From assembly GCA_020629135.1 (NCBI GenBank), contig JAHDDX010000004.1, positions 19,026 to 83,025 of the forward strand: a DNA stretch of 64,000 nt, written 5' to 3'. This document shows positions 54,948-63,560 of this stretch, piece after piece. The notes beneath the pieces were generated by a model, which did not search any database, was not told the DNA's origin, and worked only from the letters and a program-made list of their open reading frames with translations. Source of the stretch: Hellea sp. GTDB taxonomy: Bacteria > Pseudomonadota > Alphaproteobacteria > Caulobacterales > Maricaulaceae. Both the position numbers and the translations under genes were made by a program. Within the stretch, counting starts at the first letter, position 1, and every line of letters starts with the position of its first letter.

Positions 54948-55865
54948 TCAATGCCCAGATATTGACTGCCTGATATTGTTGATCCAAGCCCGCCCCATTA
55001 AGGCCAAAGCCATCAACGGCGTCCAAGCCAATACCAGAGTCTTTTCAAAAGGATTTCGTGAAAACTTCATAAAATAACGAATGAAGCCTTTGAGTTTTTC
55101 CCATTCAACTTTTTGCCTGGTCACTTTGCTTGTTGATCCATAATGCATCGCTATAGATTTGGGCTGAAAATAAACATCTCCGCCCAGCCGGCGCGCGCGT
55201 TCGCAAATATCGATGTCTTCAACATGCAGGAAATAACCCTCGTCAAAACCGTCCAGTTGTTCAAATGAAGAATGATCTGTCATCAGGAAAGCCCCGCTGA
55301 CAACTTCCACTGGCGCGGCGGCAGCTGGTATCGGCCGTGTTTCCAAATGTAGGGATTTAAAAAACGGCAGATGGTAAAGACCCGTAAACGAAACAATTGC
55401 GCTACGAAGTGTCAATCTATTGCGCCGACTGCCACGTTGTTCCGTTCCATTTTCATTACGCAACATTCCACCCACGATCCAAGGCCTGTTCAATGTGCAT
55501 CCGCATTCAGCCATCTGGCGAACCGTTGATGCCGACAAAATAGCATCGGGGTTTAGGAATAAAAAAAGGTCCCCTTCTGCAATTTCCGCCCCGTAATTAC
55601 ATGCCTTCGCAAATCCTATATTTCCATGGCCCTGTAACAATTTGACATTTGAAAATTGACTAGCAAACTGGGAAAGACTGTGGCGGGTCGCCTCAGAATT
55701 TCCATTATCCACCAAAATAAGTTCATGTATTTCAGGGTCAGACAAGACAGCATGCACCGCCTCAAACAAAGCCGGTCCTGTATAATAGGATACCATAATC
55801 ACGCTGATCCTGGCCTTTGCCTCGGTAGATTTTAGCGGAATAATATTTGAATTCGTATTGCTCAT
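54948..55865 (-). CDS. GT2 glycosyltransferase, rhamnosyltransferase-like
   Basis: 305 residues. N-terminal SVIMVSYYTGPALFEAV, ILVDNGNSEATR and LNPDAIL with the GT-A aspartates, then GGMLRNENGTEQRGSRR and FDEGYFLHVEDIDICERARR, the WbbL/rhamnosyltransferase pattern; a C-terminal hydrophobic helix touches the membrane. It adds a sugar to a lipid-linked O-chain or capsule. Follows the ligase gene; two perfect palindromes fill the 56-bp gap. Confidence 0.9.
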   Translation of the reverse strand: MSNTNSNIIPLKSTEAKARISVIMVSYYTGPALFEAVHAVLSDPEIHELILVDNGNSEATRHSLSQFASQFSNVKLLQGHGNIGFAKACNYGAEIAEGDLFLFLNPDAILSASTVRQMAECGCTLNRPWIVGGMLRNENGTEQRGSRRNRLTLRSAIVSFTGLYHLPFFKSLHLETRPIPAAAAPVEVVSGAFLMTDHSSFEQLDGFDEGYFLHVEDIDICERARRLGGDVYFQPKSIAMHYGSTSKVTRQKVEWEKLKGFIRYFMKFSRNPFEKTLVLAWTPLMALALMGRAWINNIRQSISGH

Positions 55866-55876
55866 AATTCTCTGGT

Positions 55877-55911
55877 CGCAATATAATTGCGTATCGGTTT
55901 ACAAGTAAACC
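55877..55911. repeat. Two adjacent perfect palindromes between the O-antigen ligase and GT2 genes
   Basis: CGCAAT-ATA-ATTGCG (55877-55891) and GGTTTAC-AA-GTAAACC (55896-55911) are perfect dyads 4 bp apart, filling most of the gap. In RNA they would give two short hairpins between waaL and the GT2 gene; in DNA they could be operators. No T tract follows on either strand. Confidence 0.6.
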
Positions 55912-55921
55912 ACTTATTGTA

Positions 55922-57160
55922 TCAGGAACTTGAACTATCCATTAAGACTGGTAATTTTGAATAGAGCGCTGCGAAAAATATAACCGAAGCCCATAGCCAC
56001 TCTTGCCAGACTCCATAACTGACGGTTCCTAGAACGATTAAGCTCGCAACAAATCCGCAGATTGGGATCGCGAATCCCGGGTTTGAATGTAACTGGTTTA
56101 AAATTTCTTTCCCCACAAACAAAATCGATAGACCCGCTAAAATCGCGCCAATCATGCCCGTTTCATACCAGATATGAATTCCAAAATTGTGCGGATGCAA
56201 TGATACGATCGTCATTTCGTAATTTGCATTTCCAATGTAAGTCTCTCCCAAGACCCGAACGGAATCAAAACCATGCCCCAATAAAAGAGCCTCTGGAATT
56301 TTAGAGGAGACATATTTCCACATAACGACTCGATGTTCCCAGGAGGTCGGCAAGTTACTCGTCAGGTCGACCGGAATTATCGACAAAACAATATATAAAA
56401 GCGGTGCCAATACGATCAGCACAATAGAAGCGGATACAAAAAATTGGGCCGAAAACCGCGGCGAAAATTTCGTAAAAACGATGCTTAAGGCAAATAATAA
56501 TAGAAAAATGATACCGACATTGAATTTCCCAGCCCAGGCGACTCCCAATAAAATTACGCCTAAAATAGCTGTCGCAAATAAATACCGCGCTCTATTCCCG
56601 TTACCAAGCCCCCAGACGACCAATGGAAACATCATAGTTGCCAAAGCCACACTATGCCCAAGATTCATAAAGGTTTGAATGTTTTTCTCCAAGATGATCT
56701 CATCTTGATTTGGTGGATCAAATAAATTTGTCACCATCAAACCAAATACGAGATCAAGGATCAACAATACCGACATGACGAAGAAAGCGAATACCAATAC
56801 CTTGAAAATACGGGAAATCTGAATTGCGGTTAGGGATTGAACTGACAAAAACGCTCCACAAAACAGCGTGTACCCCAAAACAATTTTCATCGGGTTTCTT
56901 AGAAATTGAGTATCATGATATGGGCTCCACACCGAAGTGATAGCCGCCCATATTAGGAAAATAGTTGTCATCCAAAACCATCCGGGGATTTGTTGCAATG
57001 ACAATCGTCCAATATTAGAAATATACCCTGTTCCGCCTATAATCGCCGCAAGGACGGCCATGCCCAGTCCCCCCGCATGAGCAATAGCTGGCAGGAGCAA
57101 TAGGCAGATAACCCACACCCAGAAATTCAATTTTGAGCGGATATCAGTTTTTGTCGGCAT
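55922..57160 (-). CDS. O-antigen ligase-family polymerase/ligase
   Basis: 412 residues with about 11 membrane helices and the large periplasmic loop of the Wzy/WaaL family: GHGFDSVRVLGE and HPHNFGIHIWYETG, where the conserved HxHN-type His sits. It joins a polymer from undecaprenyl diphosphate to lipid A core, or polymerises a glycan. The gene starts 15 bp after thrS on the same strand and leads to the GT2 gene, an odd operon join between translation and LPS genes. Confidence 0.9.
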   Translation of the reverse strand: MPTKTDIRSKLNFWVWVICLLLLPAIAHAGGLGMAVLAAIIGGTGYISNIGRLSLQQIPGWFWMTTIFLIWAAITSVWSPYHDTQFLRNPMKIVLGYTLFCGAFLSVQSLTAIQISRIFKVLVFAFFVMSVLLILDLVFGLMVTNLFDPPNQDEIILEKNIQTFMNLGHSVALATMMFPLVVWGLGNGNRARYLFATAILGVILLGVAWAGKFNVGIIFLLLFALSIVFTKFSPRFSAQFFVSASIVLIVLAPLLYIVLSIIPVDLTSNLPTSWEHRVVMWKYVSSKIPEALLLGHGFDSVRVLGETYIGNANYEMTIVSLHPHNFGIHIWYETGMIGAILAGLSILFVGKEILNQLHSNPGFAIPICGFVASLIVLGTVSYGVWQEWLWASVIFFAALYSKLPVLMDSSSS

Positions 57161-57175
57161 GGAGGGCCTGAAAAC

Positions 57176-59128
57176 TTAACTGACTTTGAGGTCTGGTGCG
57201 AGGGCTTCGTTTGACAGAGATTTAATCGCGTCTTCCAAGGTCAGTATTTCCTGACGCCGGCTTTCATCGCCCAGGCGACGCAGAGCAAGTTTGCCCTCTT
57301 CCGCCTCTCGCTTACCCACAACAGCGATCACAGGAATTTTGCCAACGGAATGTTCCCGGATTTTGTAGTTGATTTTCTCATTGCGCAGATCAGTTTCAAC
57401 CCGAAGTCCGGCCGCACGCATCTCTTCGGCAACTTGCTCTGCATATCCATCCGCATCAGACGTAATGGTCGCGACCACAATCTGTGTCGGTGACAGCCAA
57501 AGCGGAAACTTCCCGGCATAGTTTTCGATCAAAATTCCGATAAACCGTTCCATTGATCCAAGAATAGCGCGGTGCAGCATAACCGGCACATGACGTTGAT
57601 CATCCTCACCAATATAGCTGGCGCCAAGGCGCCCCGGCACAACAAAGTCCATTTGCAACGTACCGCATTGCCAGTCCCGCCCAATCGCATCCCGCAGAAC
57701 AAATTCAAGCTTGGGCCCGTAAAACGCACCTTCACCCGGATTAAGCACCACCTCTTCGCCGGCCGCTGTGGTCGCATCCATCAGCGCTTTTTCAGCCCGG
57801 TCCCAGACATCATCTGTGCCGGCCCGCACCTCAGGTCGATCCGAGAATTTAACGGTCAAATCCTCAAAGCCAAAATCTTTGTAAATCGATTTGAGCAGTT
57901 TAATGAAACTGATCGATTCTTCTGTAATCTGATCTTCACGACAGAAAATATGGGCATCATCTTGGGTAAATCCGCGTACGCGCATAATTCCATGCAATGC
58001 ACCTGAAGGCTCATTGCGGTGACAACAGCCAAATTCAGCCATTCGAATAGGCAGATCACGGTAGGATTTCAGACCTTGCTTAAACACTTCAACATGAGCT
58101 GGACAGTTCATCGGCTTCATCGCGTGAATTTCTTCATGTGACCCATGTTTAACTTCGGAAACGAACATGTTCTCGCGGAACTTGTCCCAATGGCCACTGG
58201 CCTGCCAAAGTTTATTATTGATCAAGATGGGCGTTTTGACTTCTTGATATTCGGCAGCTTGCAGCCTGCGCCGAATATAATTCTCAACAACCCGCCAAAG
58301 GGTTGCGCCCTTGTCGTGCCAGAACACCATGCCTTGCGCTTCGGCCTGCATGTGGAACAGATCTAGCTGTTTGCCCAGACGTCTGTGGTCGCGCTTTTCG
58401 GCTTCCTCGATCTGATGCAGATGCGCGTCAAGCTGTTCCTGGTTCGCCCAAGCAGTTCCGTAAATGCGCTGGAGCTGCGCATTATTGGCGTCACCACGCC
58501 AATAGGCCCCGGCAACCTTCATTAATTTAAACGCCTTGCCGACCTTGCCTGTACTTGGCAAATGCGGGCCGCGGCAAAGGTCATACCATTCGCCCTGTCG
58601 ATAAATTGTAATGGTTTCGTCTTCGGGTAGATCAGAAATCAGCTCGGCTTTATAGGTCTCGCCGATGGAGTTGAAATGCGCAATCGCCTCATTACGGTCC
58701 CAGACTTCGCGTGTGAACGGCTTGTTCTGATCCACAATGAACTTCATCTTCTTTTCGATGGCCGCGAAGTCTTCTTCCGAGAAGGGTTCATCCCGGTGGA
58801 AATCATAATAAAACCCGTTCTCAATCACGGGACCAATGGTGACCTGAGTACCCGGAAACAATTCCTGAACGGCCTCGGCCAGGACGTGGGCCGCATCGTG
58901 GCGGATCAGCTCTAGACCTTCAGGATCGTCGGCGGTGACGAGCTCAATATTCGCGTCTCCTTCGACCGGACGGGTCGCATCGCGCAGCTCACCGTTTAAC
59001 TTGGCCGCCAGAACTTTTTTGGCCAGGCCTTTGGAAATGCCTTTGGCAACGTCCATTGGCGTGATTCCGTCCTCGTAATCACGAACAGCGCCATCGGGAA
59101 AAGTCAGTTTGACCATTTTATTATCCAT
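57176..59128 (-). CDS. thrS: Threonyl-tRNA synthetase
   Basis: 650 residues from ATG 59128; starts further up have no family match. TGS domain ([17 protein letters not shown]), the editing domain ([11 protein letters not shown] and the [14 protein letters not shown] motifs), class II catalytic core with [11 protein letters not shown] and [29 protein letters not shown], and anticodon-binding domain. Charges tRNA-Thr. It overlaps yidD by 8 bp, a conserved pairing in Alphaproteobacteria. Confidence 0.97.
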   Translation of the reverse strand: MDNKMVKLTFPDGAVRDYEDGITPMDVAKGISKGLAKKVLAAKLNGELRDATRPVEGDANIELVTADDPEGLELIRHDAAHVLAEAVQELFPGTQVTIGPVIENGFYYDFHRDEPFSEEDFAAIEKKMKFIVDQNKPFTREVWDRNEAIAHFNSIGETYKAELISDLPEDETITIYRQGEWYDLCRGPHLPSTGKVGKAFKLMKVAGAYWRGDANNAQLQRIYGTAWANQEQLDAHLHQIEEAEKRDHRRLGKQLDLFHMQAEAQGMVFWHDKGATLWRVVENYIRRRLQAAEYQEVKTPILINNKLWQASGHWDKFRENMFVSEVKHGSHEEIHAMKPMNCPAHVEVFKQGLKSYRDLPIRMAEFGCCHRNEPSGALHGIMRVRGFTQDDAHIFCREDQITEESISFIKLLKSIYKDFGFEDLTVKFSDRPEVRAGTDDVWDRAEKALMDATTAAGEEVVLNPGEGAFYGPKLEFVLRDAIGRDWQCGTLQMDFVVPGRLGASYIGEDDQRHVPVMLHRAILGSMERFIGILIENYAGKFPLWLSPTQIVVATITSDADGYAEQVAEEMRAAGLRVETDLRNEKINYKIREHSVGKIPVIAVVGKREAEEGKLALRRLGDESRRQEILTLEDAIKSLSNEALAPDLKVS

Positions 59129-59432
59129 CTTCGTCAAGTCGCCAGACACCGTAGCGCCATGGAGCCCAGAAAGGAGGCTTAGTAATACTTTCCGGGACAT
59201 TATCAACCCCGGACGTCGCGCCCAGGGATTTAAACGGATGACAGCGCAGAAGCCGCGCCAAGGTCATCCAGCCCCCGGCCCAGAACCCATGCTTTTGCAT
59301 GGCCTCAATCCCGTAGCTTGAACAGGACGGCGAATGGCGGCATCGTACCCCAACCGCAGAGAAAGCCGGCGAAAGGGTATATTTGTAAATATAGATCAGC
59401 AAAATTGCCGGATATGCCAAAAATCGGGACAT
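59121..59432 (-). CDS. yidD: Membrane protein insertion efficiency factor YidD
   Basis: 103 residues; amphipathic N-terminal helix [10 protein letters not shown] followed by [37 protein letters not shown], the invariant YidD core with three Cys. It assists YidC in membrane protein insertion. In most bacteria it is beside rnpA/rpmH; here it sits between an iron-sulfur scaffold gene and thrS, as seen in other Alphaproteobacteria. Confidence 0.96.
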   Translation of the reverse strand: MSRFLAYPAILLIYIYKYTLSPAFSAVGVRCRHSPSCSSYGIEAMQKHGFWAGGWMTLARLLRCHPFKSLGATSGVDNVPESITKPPFWAPWRYGVWRLDEDG

Positions 59433-59451
59433 GGCCCGGTCTAAGTCTAGC

Positions 59452-59877
59452 TTAGCCCGTCTTGCAAGCTTTTATCGCCTCAACCGCCGCATCAAAGGCC
59501 AGCATAGTAGAGATATGACGGGCGGGATATTCACGTACACCGATCAAAAGCTTCAATTTCTCAAATCGACCAGTGGGCGGATCACCCCCCTCTTTCAACA
59601 TAGCATAGAGCGCGTCGCGCGCGGTCTGAACTTCTTGCAAAGACGCACCGATGATATTGCCTTTCAGGATCGCTGCACTGGCCTGCCCCAGTGCACAGGC
59701 CTGCACCCGCATCGCGCATTCACTGACAATGTCGCCCTCCAGATTGATATCAATCTCGACCCATGATCCGCAAAGCTTCGAGACTTTACGGGAGGTTCCG
59801 CACGGCTCACTCAGCGTTTCATTGCGCAGCGAGGCCGACAAAGCGAGAATGTCCGTATTGTACAAATCGTCTAACAT
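59452..59877 (-). CDS. NifU/SufU-like iron-sulfur cluster scaffold protein
   Basis: 141 residues with three Cys at the family places: EPCGTSRK (about 25-32), VQACALGQASAAIL (about 60-73) and the C-terminal AIKACKTG. The short linkers are those of the alphaproteobacterial SufU/IscU-like proteins next to yidD. It likely binds a transient Fe-S cluster or zinc. Lies 20 bp before yidD, same strand. Confidence 0.9.
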   Translation of the reverse strand: MLDDLYNTDILALSASLRNETLSEPCGTSRKVSKLCGSWVEIDINLEGDIVSECAMRVQACALGQASAAILKGNIIGASLQEVQTARDALYAMLKEGGDPPTGRFEKLKLLIGVREYPARHISTMLAFDAAVEAIKACKTG

Positions 59878-59923
59878 GGGCTGTATATAGGTTTACATGA
59901 GGCACAAACCAATGCCCGAAGGA

Positions 59924-60946
59924 TCACATCAGGTTAAAAAACCGATCCTCTGTCGCATAATCAAATAAATCTCTCGGATAATTTGACAAGACTGGTAGAC
60001 TGGATTTCCAATTCTCAGGATCAATATTGTCTATCAAAAAACGAATAGTCGAACTCACTTCATCCGCATAATTATACTTAGAATTTATCATCGCAACCGC
60101 TGGATCATGACTCGTTAAAATCATAGGCCTAGGAATGGACCAGGGCGAGAGGCCAATTAATGGTTCGCCTTGTCTAACTTTAACGCACTCAATGCTCGTG
60201 CCCATATTCTTCGCGATGGCTTGTCCAATTTCACCGGTAGAAAGTGCAGTTTGATCTGCCACATTGAAAATTCCCGTTTTGCTGTGCTCGAACAGATAGC
60301 AAGTTACATGGGCTATCAGGTTGACCGAAGTCGTATGAAAACGGCTTTCTCCACGAAAGGCCAACGGAATTTTGGTCCGTCCATCCAGGATTCTTTTTAC
60401 GAAATACCATTCGCGGGCGTGATTGGAAAATGGACCGTAAATTGCACAAGGACGTAATATACTTATTGGCACCGAGCTGCGCTCCATCAACAATTGCTCC
60501 ATTTCCCGCTTACGGGTGGAATATGTATCACCGCTTGGTCCTACGGTCGTATGGGCTTCAGTTATCGGTAATTGAAATTCAGGGAATCCATTGGTGGAAG
60601 CCTCATCCAAAGTTCGCCTTTGAAAGTCGCAATAGACGCTTGCAGAGGAAACTACCGAAATATTTCCGGTCAACGGGGACAATTTAAGTAACGTCTCAAC
60701 ATCGTGTTTATGATAACAAATACAATCCAGTATCAGGTCAACGGGGTCACCCAAGGCATATTTGAATTCTTCAGTATTTTTACGGTCGACTAATAAGTAT
60801 CTTAGGTCATCATGCCAAATTGGGGCCACAGGCATATTTCGGGCGTTTACGACTACAAACCAACCCAAATTTAAAAAATGTCGAGTAACTGCCCTGCCGA
60901 TTTGACCTGTGCCGCCAATGATTAAAATTTTTGGACGTCGTCTCAA
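59924..60946 (-). CDS. NAD-dependent epimerase/dehydratase family protein
   Basis: 340 residues, extended SDR. Rossmann motif IIGGTGQIGRAV (about 7-18), SSASVYCDF, catalytic Tyr-x3-Lys in YSTRKREM and LRPCAIYGPF. The TTG start at 60946 shares bases with the rimM TGA (TTGA), so it is coupled to rimM. Its DNA is clearly more AT-rich than rimM. It occupies the place where trmD follows rimM in most bacteria. Substrate unknown; sugar nucleotide modification is likely. Confidence 0.87.
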   Translation of the reverse strand: MRRRPKILIIGGTGQIGRAVTRHFLNLGWFVVVNARNMPVAPIWHDDLRYLLVDRKNTEEFKYALGDPVDLILDCICYHKHDVETLLKLSPLTGNISVVSSASVYCDFQRRTLDEASTNGFPEFQLPITEAHTTVGPSGDTYSTRKREMEQLLMERSSVPISILRPCAIYGPFSNHAREWYFVKRILDGRTKIPLAFRGESRFHTTSVNLIAHVTCYLFEHSKTGIFNVADQTALSTGEIGQAIAKNMGTSIECVKVRQGEPLIGLSPWSIPRPMILTSHDPAVAMINSKYNYADEVSSTIRFLIDNIDPENWKSSLPVLSNYPRDLFDYATEDRFFNLM

Positions 60947-61473
60947 TATCCGCCTCTAGCTTCATCCGCCTCTTCAATGACAATGACCACGCGCCTGGCT
61001 TTGAGATCAACGACAGGCACGGCGGCTTTGGTAAAAGGATGATACCAGTCCTTTTCCCCACGTTTTTGGATTTCAATAACATCACCGCCACCGAAATCAT
61101 GTACCGCCTTGATCCGGCCCATTACGGTACCGTCTTCCAGCTCGACCGTAAGCCCGATCAGGTCTGAATAGTAAAACTCGTCCTCGTCAGGGTCCGGCAG
61201 CACGTCCCGACTGACATAAAGCTTGGTCGATTTGAGGGCTTCTGCCTGCTCCCGGGTTTTGACCTCTTTGGCCCGAACCGCAAAACCGCCTTTAACGGAC
61301 CGGGACGCCGTAATTGTAAGAAGCCTATCCCCCTTGTCATTCAGCAAAGGTCCATAGGACAGGATTGCCGCCGGATCATCGGTAAAAGATTTAAGACGCA
61401 CCTCTCCGCGCACGCCAAAAGCACCCGCAATGGCCCCTATGCAAATCAACTGCGCTGTTTGGTTCTCATTCAT
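60943..61473 (-). CDS. rimM: Ribosome maturation factor RimM
   Basis: 176 residues: ICIGAIAGAFGVRGEVRLKSFT N-terminal RimM barrel, then the PRC-barrel (FYYSDLIGLTVELEDGTVMGRIKAVHDFGGGDVIEI) and HPFTKAAVPVVDLKARRVVI. It assists 30S maturation near S19. Normally part of rpsP-rimM-trmD-rplS; none of the others is present here. Confidence 0.96.
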   Translation of the reverse strand: MNENQTAQLICIGAIAGAFGVRGEVRLKSFTDDPAAILSYGPLLNDKGDRLLTITASRSVKGGFAVRAKEVKTREQAEALKSTKLYVSRDVLPDPDEDEFYYSDLIGLTVELEDGTVMGRIKAVHDFGGGDVIEIQKRGEKDWYHPFTKAAVPVVDLKARRVVIVIEEADEARGGY

Positions 61474-61518
61474 GTGGAATTTTGTAGTATGAATCGTAAC
61501 TCAGCATAAGGACTTTCT

Positions 61519-61971
61519 ATGCGTCATCTTATTTTAGCTCTCTCAGCCGGATTGTTATTCAGTGCGCCAGCGCTGGCCCATCCCGAAAAAACAGAGCCCA
61601 AACCCAAAACCGATATTTCGGAAATCCAGCTTCCGATTGAGGCTGACGTTGAAAAAATGATCGATGATATGCCCGATTTCAACGCTTTGATGGGGGCTAT
61701 GATGAATATCATGCAAGATGAAGATATCCGCGACAGCCTCAAAGACGCTGGTCAATCTTTCGCCAAATCCGTCGAAAAGTCAGGTATTTCGGATATGACG
61801 GCGGATCTGGATAAGGGCGAATTGCCGGATATCAACAAGCTCATGGCGACCATGTTGCGTCTGACCGCCGATGACAATGTTATGGGCAAAATGCTGGATG
61901 TCGCCAAAGAGCTAGAAGCGACGGTCGAAGAGAATATCGACGAGGATATGCTCAAACCAAAAGCCAAATAA
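61519..61971 (+). CDS. Small secreted helical protein, unknown (paralogue A)
   Basis: 150 residues with a signal peptide (cleavage after ALA, about 20). The mature part is acidic and helical with VEKMIDDMPDFNALMGAMMN and a DIRDSLKDAG segment. No family recognised. The block resembles the next gene (IEAMLEEIPDLNMLVAVLDA), so the two look like diverged paralogues in tandem. Divergent from rimM. Confidence 0.78.
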   Translation: MRHLILALSAGLLFSAPALAHPEKTEPKPKTDISEIQLPIEADVEKMIDDMPDFNALMGAMMNIMQDEDIRDSLKDAGQSFAKSVEKSGISDMTADLDKGELPDINKLMATMLRLTADDNVMGKMLDVAKELEATVEENIDEDMLKPKAK

Positions 61972-62059
61972 CGTCGAACAATACTCTCACTGTACGACTT
62001 AATTGTAGAAACCATAAAAATCGGCTATTCTGGGATATAACTAACTCAGAAAGATTTTT

Positions 62060-62428
62060 ATGCGAGCTTGCTTGACGACTTTAGCTTTTCTCTTAACCAG
62101 TTTCGGTCAGATTGTTTATGCGTCCGATACTAAGGAACAAGCCCTAACAGACGCTGAAATTGAAGCTATGCTCGAAGAGATACCCGATCTCAATATGTTG
62201 GTCGCAGTTTTGGATGCAGGCAGTAAACGAGTCAGTCAGTCATTGAAAAATGCTGAGAAAGCCGAAGATAATTGCGACATTGTTCAAAACGGCTATGTCA
62301 CGATATTTAAGGAAGCCACAGGTAAAAATAAAACTCAGACTCCACAACCCAAGGAAGACGTGGACGCCGAAATTCGCGCTGCGCTCATAGAGGTTTTAAG
62401 AACTGAGGGTAAACGTAAATCCGACTAA
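62060..62428 (+). CDS. Small secreted helical protein, unknown (paralogue B)
   Basis: 122 residues with a signal peptide (cleavage after VYA, about 21), then IEAMLEEIPDLNMLVAVLDA and SLKNAEKAEDN, similar in order and spacing to the preceding gene; the C-terminal half differs and carries one Cys (DNCDIV). No family recognised. An 88-bp gap separates the pair. Convergent with the DnaJ-domain gene. Confidence 0.72.
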   Translation: MRACLTTLAFLLTSFGQIVYASDTKEQALTDAEIEAMLEEIPDLNMLVAVLDAGSKRVSQSLKNAEKAEDNCDIVQNGYVTIFKEATGKNKTQTPQPKEDVDAEIRAALIEVLRTEGKRKSD

Positions 62429-62444
62429 TCGATTTGGGTGATTT

Positions 62445-63500
62445 TCACCAATTTTCGATTAGCCAGTCATAGGCCTGATTAAGATCAGCCATTTTGTCGG
62501 ACGCCTTTACTTCATCCGGGCCGCAATTTCGATCTGGATGATATTTAAGAGCCATTTTACGATAAGCAGACTTTAGGTCTTTGAGGCTTGCCACTGCCGT
62601 CAACCCGAACAAAGCGAGTTTGTTGGATTTTTCATTTCCGTCGCCTCTATATTCTGTTCGAGTCGACCCTGGGTTTTCCTTAAAATACGCCTCCGACTGC
62701 CGTGCGGCCTCTTCGGGGGTCAGTCCATCCCATATATCCCCAATATCATAGCGGTCCGTAATCCGTAGAAAATCGGCAGCCACGAGCCCCGCCAGCGAGG
62801 CCGAAACAAGGACTCTCTGCATCGTATTGTCATCAAGGCAATTTAGCGACACGGCCACTTTGACCACATCGTCATAAATGCAGCAGACCGTTTCATGATC
62901 AAATTGAGCCCGAATTTCCCGGGCCGAAATCAATGGATCTACATGTTCCAAAAAGGCTGAAATATCCGCATCGGAATACCGGCTTTTCAAATGTGTTTTG
63001 GTAAAATTCTCGAGCGATGGCTGAGGGGTTAGAATCCGTTTTGCCAAACTGACTACAGCTTGGGCTTCATTCAGGTCATAGGCCTGTGATGCTGGAAAAA
63101 GACCTTGCCTTATCTCACGCGCGAGGCCTTTGATCGATATATTGTTTTCGCCTGCCCAATAGGTGAAGTTTAGAAGGCTACCGGTCATTCTTCCCGTGCA
63201 AAATCCCACAATCGGTGCAAACAATAAAAAGAACATAGGAACATCATTTTTAGTAACCCACTTTAGTTTTTCCCATGATATATATTGATAAGTAAAAAAC
63301 TCTGGAAAATCAGAGCCGAATTCACTCGTAATCGCATCGCTTATTTCGACGTCTGGATAGAGGTATTCAAACAACAGATCGAAACCAAGGAACACTGATA
63401 AAAATATGGGCCATGCTACGAGCAACACCCATCGTTTGCCCACCGTAAATAATCCGACGGTGAATAAAATCAGGCTAAGAATGACCGCTATAAAAAGCAT
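62445..63500 (-). CDS. Membrane protein with C-terminal J domain
   Basis: 351 residues. Three N-terminal hydrophobic segments (about 2-20, 24-48 and 88-108), a helical cytoplasmic middle, and a J domain at the extreme C-terminus (about 290-351) with the HPD motif in KMALKYHPDRNCG. The order resembles DjlA (membrane, then J domain last), but the central TerB-like region of DjlA is not evident. It should recruit DnaK to the membrane. ATG 63500 is 4 nt from a hairpin holding its GGGGA ribosome site. Whether DnaK or the Hsp70-like protein at 13737 is its partner is open. Confidence 0.85.
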   Translation of the reverse strand: MLFIAVILSLILFTVGLFTVGKRWVLLVAWPIFLSVFLGFDLLFEYLYPDVEISDAITSEFGSDFPEFFTYQYISWEKLKWVTKNDVPMFFLLFAPIVGFCTGRMTGSLLNFTYWAGENNISIKGLAREIRQGLFPASQAYDLNEAQAVVSLAKRILTPQPSLENFTKTHLKSRYSDADISAFLEHVDPLISAREIRAQFDHETVCCIYDDVVKVAVSLNCLDDNTMQRVLVSASLAGLVAADFLRITDRYDIGDIWDGLTPEEAARQSEAYFKENPGSTRTEYRGDGNEKSNKLALFGLTAVASLKDLKSAYRKMALKYHPDRNCGPDEVKASDKMADLNQAYDWLIENW

Positions 63501-63526
63501 AAAATCCCCACGCGATGCGTGAGGAT
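63501..63526 (-). terminator. metK terminator overlapping the DnaJ-gene ribosome site
   Basis: On the reverse strand ATCCTCACGC (63526-63517) pairs with GCGTGGGGAT (63513-63504), 10 bp with one wobble and a 3-nt loop, followed by TTTT and directly by the ATG of the J-domain gene. It looks like the metK intrinsic terminator, but its 3' arm also contains the downstream GGGGA Shine-Dalgarno. Confidence 0.75.
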
Positions 63527-63560
63527 ATCATTTCTCGCTTAAAAAATGGTTTGGATGGAT

